From the NCBI GenBank assembly GCA_016709575.1, contig JADJMM010000002.1:496001-560000 (forward strand): a stretch of DNA of 64,000 nt, in the 5' to 3' direction. Of the stretch, positions 24,265 to 33,554 are shown piece by piece (positions within the stretch are counted from its first letter, which is position 1; every line of letters starts with the position of its first letter). The DNA comes from Sphingobacteriaceae bacterium (GTDB lineage Bacteria > Bacteroidota > Bacteroidia > B-17B0 > Aurantibacillaceae). The translations under genes were made by a program, and so were the position numbers. The notes below the pieces were generated by a model. It saw only the letters and a list, made by a program, of their open reading frames with translations, was not told the DNA's origin and did no database searches.

Positions 24265-26073
24265 TTAATTGATAGGGTTAAAAAACTCCCACACTAATTT
24301 AGCTTTAGAGTTGCCAATTATTTTACTTAGTTCTTCAAGCGTGGCTTCTTTAATATTCTTTACTGATTTTAATTCTGTCAACAATTTTTGTGCGGTGATT
24401 TCACTAATGCCTTTTATTTCACTGAGTTCGCTTTTAAATGTTTCTCTGCTTCGTTTGTTGCGATGATGCGTAATTCCAAATCGATGTGCTTCATCACGGA
24501 TTTGTTGAATCACTTTTAATGTTTCACTTCGCTTATCTAAATACATTGGAATAGAATCTCCGGGAAAATAAATTTCCTCTAAACGTTTTGCAATTCCTAT
24601 TATCGCCACCTTTCCATAAAGGTTTAATTTCATTAAACTATTAACAGCTGCACTTAATTGTCCTTTGCCACCATCAATCACAATCAAATTCGGCATTGGT
24701 AATTTTTCTTCGAGTACACGCGAATATCTTCTGAAAATAATTTCTTCCATGGTAGCAAAATCATCAGCACCCACAACTGTCTTTACATTAAAATGCCGGT
24801 ATTCCTTTTTAGCAGGTTTACCATCAATAAAAACAGGCATGGCACTCACTGCAAATTCACCTTGAATGTTTGAATTATCAAAACCTTCAATTCTTCTTGG
24901 CTCCTCTTTCATTCGCAAATCTTTCATCATTTGTTGCATGATGCGATTCGTGTGTCTGTCAGGATCGGTTAAAGCAACTTGTTTTTCCCTCTCAAATTTA
25001 TGGGCTTTTGCATTACGTAAACATAAATCCAGTAAATGTTTTTTGTCGCCAATTTTTGGGATGTAATATTTTGTATCAGGAAATTTAAATTCAGGTTCTT
25101 CTTCAACAATAATCTCTTTACTTTGAGAATTATAGCGCTGACGGATTTCGTTCATAGCAAAGACCAACATTTCTTCCGGACTTTCATCCAATTGTTTTTT
25201 CAATTCTAAAACTTGTGCTTGAACGATGGCTCCGTTATAAATTTTAAAATAACTTACATAAGAAACATTTTCTTCATGAATTGCAGCAAACACATCCGTA
25301 TCGGTAATACTTGGATGAACTATTGTTGATTTACTCTGATATTTTTCTAATAGTTCGATTTTGTTTTTTAACTCCTCCGCTTTTTCAAACTCCAAATTAG
25401 AAGCGAGTTGTTGCATTTCTTTTTTGATATCTTTTAAAGCAAAAGCAAATTCGCCTTTAATGATTTTGCGGATTTGTTTCATGTCTTCATCATACTCCTC
25501 AAAACTTTGTTTTCCTTCACACGGGGCTTTACATCTGCCAATATGAAATTCTAAACACGCGCGGAATTTTTTCTTTTCGATATTAGATTCTGATAAATCG
25601 TAACTGCAAGTTCTTAATTTATAAAGCTGACGAATTAAATCTAACAAGGCATGCATTACTAAAACAGAAGGGTAAGGTCCGAAATATTCAGAACCATCTT
25701 TAACTTGTTTACGTGTATAAAATAATCTTGGAAAGCGTTCATTCTTGATAATAATCCAGGGATAAGTTTTATCATCACGAAGATTAACGTTGTACTTCGG
25801 TTTTAAACTCTTGATTAAATTATTTTCAAGCAACAACGCATCTAACTCCGTGTTTACTTTTACGGTTTTGATGTCGTTAATCTTTTTTACGAGTAATCGT
25901 AGACGGGCGTTATCGTGTTCTTTAGTAAAATAAGAAGTAACGCGTTTTTTTAAATTCTTCGCTTTCCCAACGTATAATAAATTATTTTCCTTATCGAAAT
26001 ATTGGTACACACCCGGACCATCCGATAAAGTTTTTAATAATGTTTGAATATGTTCAGGGAAATTTTCTTGCAC
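24265..26073 (-). CDS. uvrC: UvrABC excinuclease subunit C
   Basis: Makes both incisions in nucleotide excision repair. The 602-residue protein has the GIY-YIG nuclease at the N-terminus ('GPGVYQYFDKENNLLYVGKAKNLKKR', residues about 15-45), the UvrB-binding UVR motif near 200-235, the RNase H-like UvrC domain with 'IEGFDNSNIQGEFAV' and 'LIVIDGGKGQLSAA' (about 390-470), and a C-terminal helix-hairpin-helix region ('LSEIKGISEITAQKLLTEL'). The length is normal. It is followed by a membrane glycosyltransferase-like gene upstream on the same strand with a 9-base gap. Confidence 0.97.
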   Translation of the reverse strand: MQENFPEHIQTLLKTLSDGPGVYQYFDKENNLLYVGKAKNLKKRVTSYFTKEHDNARLRLLVKKINDIKTVKVNTELDALLLENNLIKSLKPKYNVNLRDDKTYPWIIIKNERFPRLFYTRKQVKDGSEYFGPYPSVLVMHALLDLIRQLYKLRTCSYDLSESNIEKKKFRACLEFHIGRCKAPCEGKQSFEEYDEDMKQIRKIIKGEFAFALKDIKKEMQQLASNLEFEKAEELKNKIELLEKYQSKSTIVHPSITDTDVFAAIHEENVSYVSYFKIYNGAIVQAQVLELKKQLDESPEEMLVFAMNEIRQRYNSQSKEIIVEEEPEFKFPDTKYYIPKIGDKKHLLDLCLRNAKAHKFEREKQVALTDPDRHTNRIMQQMMKDLRMKEEPRRIEGFDNSNIQGEFAVSAMPVFIDGKPAKKEYRHFNVKTVVGADDFATMEEIIFRRYSRVLEEKLPMPNLIVIDGGKGQLSAAVNSLMKLNLYGKVAIIGIAKRLEEIYFPGDSIPMYLDKRSETLKVIQQIRDEAHRFGITHHRNKRSRETFKSELSEIKGISEITAQKLLTELKSVKNIKEATLEELSKIIGNSKAKLVWEFFNPIN

Positions 26074-26082
26074 TCTTTAAAA

Positions 26083-27237
26083 TTAAGAAACTTTTTGACG
26101 GTATGCATTAATTCTTCTTGACAAGCCAATAAAGGCGAAACCATACACCACAAACAGAACGGGTACAATCATTCTGAATCCGTATGACTGAATTGGCGCT
26201 ACTAAAATTACAACACTATAAAAAATTAAAATCATAATGTGAGTATAAAAATTCCAAAGTTTGAATTCTGATTTTCGCTTAAAGAAATAAATTAAATAAA
26301 GAATATAGCCCAACCACATTAACATCCAATGCGGACGGTACTGAAATAAAGGCTCCAATATGGGCAAAAAGCCTAAAGAGAAAAGAATTTTTTTGAAGTA
26401 ATAGCCTAAAAATGCTATTGGTGCATCTGCAAACGAAAGGGGATTCGCAATATTCATATATTCTGAGAAACTTCCATTCACCGGAAGTAAGGCAATACTT
26501 CCTGTCACTAAATAATTTCTTATTGGTAACAACAAAATTATACCCGCAGCTAAAATTAGAAACCAAAACACATTACTCACTTTAATTTGTTTTGATTTTA
26601 AAACAAATGGCAAACTAATAACAAAGAAAATACAAAATGGAATTAAAGTGGGGCGCGTTAAAGTTGAAACTCCCAACAACAATCCTGCTAATAAAAAATA
26701 TAAAGTCTTTTGTTGTTGAATTCCCCTCTTAAAACAAAGTAGAAATGCAGGAATTGTTACTATTGCTAAGTTCTCGCTCAATAACAAAAAGGTATAATAT
26801 TTATATACATCCAAACAAGCAAAAACAAAAAGTCCTAAAATAAAAAATGGTTTTTCGTTTGGCTGTAATTCGTCTTCGAAAAAATAATAAACTAAAATAA
26901 TAGCCAGTGCCAGCAATAAACTTTGTAGAAAATAAATAGCGCCAACATTTGTTCCGAAAACAAAAATACAAGTCGCCAAAAAATAGTTATAGAAAAATCC
27001 AGCCGGTATAACATAATTAGATTTTACCGATGGTATTAAAACACCATTCTCATTTATATCTTTTGCATGCTTAGCGTAATAATCCCAATCGTTGTGAAAA
27101 TCAAGCGCCATTTCATCAAATGATTTTTCAATGCAATTAATACGTACGGCAGAAAAGATGGCGAAAAAAAGAATTATGGCTATGAAAAGAATAGTTATTC
27201 CTGTTTTTGTTTGTAAAACATTTAACAATCCTTTCAT
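26083..27237 (-). CDS. GT-C-type membrane protein, glycosyltransferase 39-like
   Basis: A 384-residue protein with about ten hydrophobic helices. After the first membrane helix (about 14-34) comes a periplasmic loop with acidic residues ('DEMALDFHNDWDYYAKHA'), followed by 'FFYNYFLATCIFVFGTN', as in ArnT/PMT-type GT-C transferases that move sugars from lipid carriers. Later loops 'GVSTLTRPTLIPFCIFF' also fit that class. It lies between uvrC and asnS on the same strand. Acceptor and donor cannot be told from sequence. Confidence 0.7.
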   Translation of the reverse strand: MKGLLNVLQTKTGITILFIAIILFFAIFSAVRINCIEKSFDEMALDFHNDWDYYAKHAKDINENGVLIPSVKSNYVIPAGFFYNYFLATCIFVFGTNVGAIYFLQSLLLALAIILVYYFFEDELQPNEKPFFILGLFVFACLDVYKYYTFLLLSENLAIVTIPAFLLCFKRGIQQQKTLYFLLAGLLLGVSTLTRPTLIPFCIFFVISLPFVLKSKQIKVSNVFWFLILAAGIILLLPIRNYLVTGSIALLPVNGSFSEYMNIANPLSFADAPIAFLGYYFKKILFSLGFLPILEPLFQYRPHWMLMWLGYILYLIYFFKRKSEFKLWNFYTHIMILIFYSVVILVAPIQSYGFRMIVPVLFVVYGFAFIGLSRRINAYRQKVS

Positions 27238-27254
27238 GAAGAGATTTTTTAAAA

Positions 27255-28688
27255 CTAAAATTCGCAGTTATTCGGTGTTCTTGGGAATGGAATTACATCG
27301 CGGATGTTTGTCATACCGGTTACAAACAAAACCAAACGTTCGAAACCTAAACCAAAACCGGCATGTTCGCAAGCACCAAAACGACGGGTATCTAAATACC
27401 AATTCAGTTCTTCAACAGGAATATTCATTTCCTTCATGCGCGTTTCTAACTTTTCTAAACGTTCTTCACGCTGAGAACCACCAACAATTTCTCCAATACC
27501 AGGGAATAAAATATCCATTGCTCTTACTGTTTTTCCATCATCATTCTGACGCATGTAAAAGGCTTTAATGTTTTTGGATAGTCGGTCAAGATAACCGGTT
27601 TATTAAAATGTTTCTCCACTAAATAACGCTCGTGCTCACTTTGTAAATCAACACCCCAATCGTTTACTAAATACTGGAATTTCTTTTTCTTATTGTGATT
27701 ACTATCTTTTAAAATAGCAATCGCTTCAGTATAAGTAATCCGCTCAAATTTATTGGTCACGCAAAACTGTAACTTCTCAAGCAAAGTCATTTCGCTTCTT
27801 TCGTTTTGTGGTTTTTGTTTTTCTTCTTCTGATAAACGTTGCGTTAGAAATTCAATATCTTCTTTGTTATTTTCAAGCGCGTAGTTAATTACATAATGCA
27901 ATAACTCCTCTGCTAAATCCATGTTATCATTCAAATCATAAAACGCCATCTCCGGTTCTATCATCCAGAATTCTGCTAAGTGACGGGTTGTATTTGAATT
28001 TTCCGCTCTGAAAGTTGGACCAAAAGTATAAATATCACCAAAGGCCATTGCTGCTAACTCTCCTTCCAATTGTCCGGATACCGTTAAGTTAGTATGCTTC
28101 CCAAAAAAATCTTGTTTAAAATCTACTTCACCTTTATCGTTTTTCGGAATATTATTTAAATCGAAATTTGTAACGGCAAAAGTTTCTCCTGCGCCTTCTG
28201 CATCACTCGCGGTAATGATTGGCGTATGTAAATACACAAATCCTTTATCGTTTAAAAAATTTATGTACAGCGTATGCCAACGAATGACGAATTCTGAATA
28301 CAGCACCAAACGTATTGGTACGAAAACGTAAATGTGCAATCTCGCGTAAAAATTCTAAGCTGTGTTTCTTTGGTTGAAGAGGATATTTCTCTGCATCACT
28401 ATCTCCTAAAATCTCAATAGTCTTTGCTACTAATTCTACGCTTTGTCCTTTGCCAAGAGAAGCAATTAATGTTCCTTTAGCAGAGATAGCAGCTCCTGTA
28501 GTAATACGTTTGAGAGTGGCTTCGTCCAATAAACCAAGCTCAACCACTACCTGTAAATTGTTATTGGTAGACCCATCATTTAAAGCAATAAATTGATTGT
28601 TACGGAAGGTACGCACCCACCCTTTAACAGTGATTTCCTGACTTTCAGGCTTTAAGCCCAAAACCGCTTTAATTTTAACTCTGCTCAT
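27255..28688 (-). CDS. asnS: Asparaginyl-tRNA synthetase, broken by two frameshifts
   Basis: Charges tRNA-Asn. Three overlapping frames together give a normal 477-residue class II enzyme: an OB-fold anticodon domain ('ITVKGWVRTFRNNQFIALNDGS'), motif 2 ('FGPTFRAENSNTTRHLAEFWMIEPE') and motif 3 ('GFGLGFERLVLFVTG'). Frame changes are needed at the A/T tract 28251-28262 (one base too many; 'VHKFF' should continue 'NDKGFVYLHTP') and at the T run 27571-27575 (one base too few; 'TDYPKNIKAFYMRQ'). The insertion and deletion cancel, so total length is a multiple of three. Since the enzyme is normally essential and the frames are otherwise perfect, the breaks look like sequence error. It is divergent from lepA. 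Confidence 0.9.
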
Positions 28689-28747
28689 AAACCATTTTTA
28701 AGGGTACAAATTTGCAAAATTTTCGGGATATTCCGCTCTTATTCTCT

Positions 28748-28755
28748 TATATTTG
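28748..28755 (+). promoter_or_regulatory. Minus-7 box of lepA
   Basis: TATATTTG fits TAnnTTTG and lies 30 bases before the lepA ATG. No good TTTG is found at the expected upstream distance; only TTTTCGG near 28719-28725. Confidence 0.45.
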
Positions 28756-28785
28756 CTCTCTTATTTTTTTGAGGATTAGCAGATT

Positions 28786-30576
28786 ATGAAGAACATACGG
28801 AACTTTTGTATTATTGCCCACATTGACCACGGAAAAAGCACCCTTGCCGACCGTTTGTTGGAGTATACCAATACCATTAACAAACGCGATATGCAGGCGC
28901 AGGTTTTGGATGATATGGACTTAGAGAAAGAGCGTGGGATTACGATTAAAAGTCATGCCATTAAAATGGATTATGAATTAAATGGCGAAAAATATTCTCT
29001 CAATTTAATTGATACTCCCGGTCACGTTGATTTTAGTTACGAAGTATCGCGTTCTATTGCAGCTTGCGAAGGAGCACTATTAATTGTTGATGCGGCACAA
29101 GGAATACAAGCACAAACCATTTCGAATTTATATTTAGCCTTAGAACATAACTTAACTATCATTCCTATTTTAAATAAGATTGATTTACCGAGCGCAGAAC
29201 CTGAATTAGTAAAAGATCAGATTGTAGATTTATTAGGCTGCGATCGTGATGAAATTATGGCTGCATCAGGTAAAACCGGACAAGGTGTTCACGAAATGTT
29301 AGAAGCTATTGTAAAACGAATTCCTGCTCCAAAAGGAGATGAGAGTGCGCCTTTACAAGCTTTGATTTTTGACTCTGTATTTAATTCTTTCAGAGGTATT
29401 ATTGCATATTTCCGTATTTACAATGGTCAATTGAAAAAAGGTGAAAAAGTAAAATTTGTGAATACAGGAATGGAATACAACGCTGATGAAATTGGTGTAT
29501 TACGTTTAAAGCAAGAACCACGTGATGTTGTAAAAACAGGCGACGTAGGTTATATTATTTCCGGAATTAAAGAAGCGCGCGAAGTAAAAGTTGGTGATAC
29601 AATTACAACAGTTGCTAATCCAACTCAAGAAATTATTAAAGGTTTTGAAGATGTGAAGCCAATGGTATTTGCAGGGATTTATCCTGTAGATACTGATGAT
29701 TTTGAAGAGTTACGTTATTCGATGGAAAAATTACAATTGAATGATGCATCACTTACTTGGGAACCGGAAAGTTCCGCAGCCTTAGGATTTGGTTTCCGTT
29801 GCGGATTTTTAGGTATGTTGCACATGGAGATTATCCAGGAACGTTTGGAACGTGAGTTCAACATGACTGTAATTACAACTGTGCCCAACGTAAGTTACAT
29901 TGCCTACAAAACAAACGGAGAAGTTATTACAGTAAACAATCCAACCGATCTTCCTGACCCAAGTGTAATAGATTATATTGAAGAACCTTATATCAAAGCA
30001 AACATCATTACTAAATCTGAATTTATTGGCCCGGTAATGAGTTTGTGTATTGAGAAACGCGGACAAATTGTAAATCAAAATTATTTAACTGCTGATAGAG
30101 TTGAGTTAGTTTTTGAAATGCCATTAGGTGAAGTTGTATTTGATTTCTTCGATAGATTAAAATCTATTTCGAAAGGTTATGCTTCGTTCGATTATCATCC
30201 AATAGGCATGAAACAATCTGATTTAGTGAAATTAGATATTTTATTAAACGGCGATCCTGTGGATGCATTATCAGCTTTAATTCACAGAAGTAACGCTTAC
30301 GAATTTGGAAAAAAGATTTGCGAAAAATTAAAAGAATTAATTCCGAGACAGCAATTTGAAATTCCTATTCAAGCTGCAATCGGTGCTAAAATTATTTCAC
30401 GTGAAACTATTCGTGCTATCCGTAAAGATGTAACTGCAAAATGTTATGGTGGTGATATTAGTCGTAAACGTAAATTGTTAGAGAAACAAAAAGAGGGTAA
30501 GAAAAAAATGAAGCAGGTTGGTAATGTAGAGATTCCTCAAAGCGCATTTATGGCTGTTTTAAAGCTAAACGACTAA
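28786..30576 (+). CDS. lepA: Elongation factor 4 (LepA), back-translocating GTPase
   Basis: A 596-residue translational GTPase. G1 'AHIDHGKST' (about 10-18), switch I 'KERGITIKS', G3 'DTPGHVDF' (about 77-84), G4 'NKIDLP' and the C-terminal LepA-specific domain ending 'RKRKLLEKQKEGKKKMKQVGNVEIPQSAFMAVL' are all present, and the length is normal. It acts on ribosomes to correct or delay elongation under stress. It is transcribed away from asnS and followed by porT and two further plus-strand genes. Confidence 0.98.
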   Translation: MKNIRNFCIIAHIDHGKSTLADRLLEYTNTINKRDMQAQVLDDMDLEKERGITIKSHAIKMDYELNGEKYSLNLIDTPGHVDFSYEVSRSIAACEGALLIVDAAQGIQAQTISNLYLALEHNLTIIPILNKIDLPSAEPELVKDQIVDLLGCDRDEIMAASGKTGQGVHEMLEAIVKRIPAPKGDESAPLQALIFDSVFNSFRGIIAYFRIYNGQLKKGEKVKFVNTGMEYNADEIGVLRLKQEPRDVVKTGDVGYIISGIKEAREVKVGDTITTVANPTQEIIKGFEDVKPMVFAGIYPVDTDDFEELRYSMEKLQLNDASLTWEPESSAALGFGFRCGFLGMLHMEIIQERLEREFNMTVITTVPNVSYIAYKTNGEVITVNNPTDLPDPSVIDYIEEPYIKANIITKSEFIGPVMSLCIEKRGQIVNQNYLTADRVELVFEMPLGEVVFDFFDRLKSISKGYASFDYHPIGMKQSDLVKLDILLNGDPVDALSALIHRSNAYEFGKKICEKLKELIPRQQFEIPIQAAIGAKIISRETIRAIRKDVTAKCYGGDISRKRKLLEKQKEGKKKMKQVGNVEIPQSAFMAVLKLND

Positions 30577-30613
30577 CGTAATAAAACGCCAAAAAAAACG
30601 TTATATACATAGT

Positions 30614-31369
30614 TTGAAGAATTTAAAATTCATATTCCTGCTTGTTGTTTGCGTTTTAAACAGCTATAGTCAACAAAGCGACGGGCTGGGTACTAACCTT
30701 CCTAACTTCTACAAAAACAAATTACATTTTGGTTTTGCTATTGCAGTAAATCACACCGATTTCAGAATTCATACTGTAAACAACGCAGCATTTCCCGACA
30801 CTGTTATTGATGATGTGAAATACAAGATGAGAAGTGTGTACACAAAAGGTGATCCCGGTTTTGCTTTAGGAATTATTTGTGATGCAAGACTACACGATTA
30901 TTTACGCGTTCGCTTCACGCCCAATATTAGTTTTGCCTCCCGTTCGTTAGATTTTACAATGGAGAACGATAATCACGATAGTTCTAAAGTTTTTACTAAA
31001 AGCGTTGAATCTACTTTTTTAATATTTCCACTCGAAGCGAAATTACAATCGAAAAGACTTGGAAATTTTAGTGCTTACGTAATTGGCGGAGGTGGTTATA
31101 CTTTAGACTTAGCTTCAAATAAAAGAGCGGCTAATGTTGGCAGTGGTACCAACCGTTTAGATGATGCTGTTAGAATTAAACGCGATGATTATTTTTATTC
31201 TGCCGGCGCAGGAACTGACTTCTATTTAAAATATTTTAAATTGGGTTTAGAAATAAAGCTAATTCAGGGAACAAAGAATTTAATTTATAAAGACCCGAAT
31301 ATTTTCGCAAAGAGTGTAGATAAAGTAAATTCCCGAATGGTAGTTTTCTCTATTACTTTTGAAGGTTAA
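30614..31369 (+). CDS. porT: PorT-like T9SS outer-membrane protein
   Basis: A 251-residue exported protein with a signal peptide (about 1-19, 'FIFLLVVCVLNSYSQ'). The segment 'NLPNFYKNKLHFGFAIAVNHTDFRI' and the following strands fit PorT, an outer-membrane beta-barrel needed for type IX secretion and gliding. The rest is barrel-like with strands ending in aromatic residues and a final strand 'MVVFSITFEG'. The frame has no ATG near its start; the codon used is TTG at 30614, which precedes 'KNLKFIF' in the normal position. It lies 38 bases after lepA. The family call is from pattern and context, and gives a partner for the T9SS cargo in this window. Confidence 0.75.
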   Translation: MKNLKFIFLLVVCVLNSYSQQSDGLGTNLPNFYKNKLHFGFAIAVNHTDFRIHTVNNAAFPDTVIDDVKYKMRSVYTKGDPGFALGIICDARLHDYLRVRFTPNISFASRSLDFTMENDNHDSSKVFTKSVESTFLIFPLEAKLQSKRLGNFSAYVIGGGGYTLDLASNKRAANVGSGTNRLDDAVRIKRDDYFYSAGAGTDFYLKYFKLGLEIKLIQGTKNLIYKDPNIFAKSVDKVNSRMVVFSITFEG

Positions 31370-31378
31370 TAATTTTAA

Positions 31379-31882
31379 ATGAAAAAAATATTTACATTCT
31401 TATTATTCATTTCCTCACAGTTATTTATGGCACAACAAACTATTCCTACTCCTGCAAAAGAATATCAGCAATTTGATTTTTGGATTGGGAAATGGGATGT
31501 ATATAAATTCGGAACAGAAACCATTACTGGTAAAAGTCACATACAATACATTAACGATGGTTATGGTATTTTAGAAAACTATTCGGTTGGCGAAGGAAAA
31601 TACCAAGGGAAAAGTTTAAACAAATACAATCCTGCCAAACAACGCTGGGAACAATACTGGATTGACAATACAGGATTAACTTTATTTTTAACCGGCGGCT
31701 TTGTTACCGGCAAAATGATCTTAAGTGATGAAATTTCCGGTGATCCAAAACAAGGTATCAATCAAATTACCTGGCAAAAACTTGAAAATGGTAACGTGAG
31801 ACAAACTTGGAATTTAAGTAAAGACGGTGGCAAAACTTGGACTATTCTCTTTGATGGAGAATACAAAAAAAGTAAAGAATAA
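31379..31882 (+). CDS. Exported lipocalin/DUF1579-like protein, 167 aa
   Basis: Signal peptide at about 1-19 (ending FMAQ). The mature part has 'YQQFDFWIGKWDVYKFGTETITGKSHIQYINDGYGILENYSV', a pattern shared by exported proteins described as DUF1579-like with a small beta-barrel fold, and regular strands after it ('NVRQTWNLSKDGGKTWTILFDGEY'). It starts 10 bases after porT on the same strand. No function is known. Confidence 0.75.
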   Translation: MKKIFTFLLFISSQLFMAQQTIPTPAKEYQQFDFWIGKWDVYKFGTETITGKSHIQYINDGYGILENYSVGEGKYQGKSLNKYNPAKQRWEQYWIDNTGLTLFLTGGFVTGKMILSDEISGDPKQGINQITWQKLENGNVRQTWNLSKDGGKTWTILFDGEYKKSKE

Positions 31883-31934
31883 TTAGCTTATCTTTACAGA
31901 AATTAATTGAAGGCTAAAAACCTTCCCTAATAAA

Positions 31935-33508
31935 ATGAAAAAAACGATACAACTTCAGTTACCGCCTCAGGTAGCTTACAACGAACAACTTCTTAAAGAA
32001 GAATTAGCCTTACAGCTTTCTTTAAAACCATCAGAACATTTTTCTATACAGCCTATGAAGCGCAGCATTGACGCCCGGGAAGAAGTATAAAAATTAAATT
32101 TGACTGTTGATGTTTACGTTAACGAAAGTATTCCTGAATTTAATTACATCCCAAATTACTTACAAGTAAATTCAAAATCTCCAACCACAACAATTATTGG
32201 CGCCGGTCCTGCCGGTTTGTTTGCCGCCTTGCGTTGTTTAGAACTAGGAATAAAGCCAATTATTATTGAGCGCGGGAAAGATGTACAAAGTCGCCGGCGT
32301 GATTTAGCTGCCATAAATAAAGAACATATTGTAAATCCTGAAAGTAACTATTGTTTTGGTGAAGGTGGGGCGGGAACTTATAGTGATGGAAAATTATATA
32401 CACGCTCTACAAAACGGGGAGATGTAGATAAAATATTGAAGACCTTAGTTTATCACGGTGCCTCGAAGAAATTTTGATTGATGCTCATCCACATATCGGC
32501 ACCAACAAACTACCTCAAATTATTGCTAAAATAAGAGAGACCATTTTAAACTTTGGTGGTGAAATTTATTTCGAGCACAAATTAATTGATATCATTCATG
32601 ATAAAAGTTCAATAAAAGAAATTACAGTTTTAGATCTAAATACAAATTCTGGAAAAACATTTCCAGTACAAAAATTAATTTTAGCAACCGGTCACAGCGC
32701 CCGGGATATTTACGAATTACTAAATAAGAAAAATATTTTAATCGAGGCGAAACCCTTCGCTATGGGCGTGCGTGCCGAACATCCTCAAGAATTAATTGAC
32801 CGCATACAATATCATTGCGGTTCTTTAACGGAAGTCAACGAAAAACGAACATACCTTCCTGCTTCTAGTTATAGTTTAGTACAACAAGTTGAGGGACGTG
32901 GCGTGTATTCATTTTGTATGTGTCCCGGTGGTATTATTGCACCGTGTGCAACCTCACAGGAAGAAGTAGTAACTAATGGTTGGTCGCCAAGCAAACGCAA
33001 CAACCCTTATGCAAATAGCGGTATTGTAGTTGGATTTGATTTAAAAGATTTTGAACCGTATAAAAATTTTGGCGCTTTAGCAGGATTAGAATTTCAAAAA
33101 CAATTAGAACACAACGCTTGGATACACGGCGGAAAAATGCAAACTGCTCCTGCACAACGTTTACAAGATTTTGTCAATAATAGATTAAGTTCATCGCTAC
33201 CCGATTGTTCTTATCAACCGGGAATTAAATCGGTAATGATGAATGAAGTTTTGGGAAAACTAATCGGCAATTCATTACAACAAGGTTTTAAAGCTTTCGG
33301 AACTAAGATGCGTGGTTATTTAACGAACGAAGCTTTAATTGTTGGTGTAGAATCAAGAACATCAACACCCGTTCGTATTCCCCGTGATAAAGAATCATTA
33401 CAACATCCCGAACTAAAAAATTTATTTCCTTGCGGAGAAGGTGCTGGTTTTGCAGGTGGAATTATTAGTGCCGCCATTGATGGCGAACGTTGCGCTGAAG
33501 CCAAATAA
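31935..33508 (+). pseudogene. NAD(P)/FAD-dependent oxidoreductase, interrupted by a stop and a frameshift
   Basis: From ATG 31935 the first 51 codons read MKKTIQLQLPPQVAYNEQLL and onward, ending at an in-frame TAA (32088-32090). The same frame then continues 'KLNLTVDVYVNE', the FAD-binding 'IGAGPAGLFAALRCLELG' and 'FGEGGAGTYSDGKLYTR'. A missing base near 32463 shifts the rest ('EEILIDAHPHIGTNKLPQII' to 'CGEGAGFAGGIISAAIDGERCAE'). Joined, the protein is about 524 residues, the normal length of this family of FAD proteins (COG2509-like). The two breaks are either error or real decay. I label it pseudogene because two separate changes are needed. Confidence 0.75.
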
Positions 33509-33540
33509 AAAAGCCCCACATTTCTGCAGGGCTCTTTAAT
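33506..33540. terminator. Bidirectional terminator between convergent genes
   Basis: AGCCC (33512-33516) and GGGCT (33529-33533) form a short stem, flanked by A on the left and T on the right. It lies between the oxidoreductase end and the end of the giant adhesin gene. Confidence 0.65.
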
Positions 33541-33554
33541 TTATTTTATTATTC

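Noticed and set aside
27524..28339. Programmed ribosomal frameshifting in asnS and hemA
   Set aside because: Shifts go in both directions, in simple A/T runs without a downstream structure that I can see, and in genes where programmed shifting is not known.
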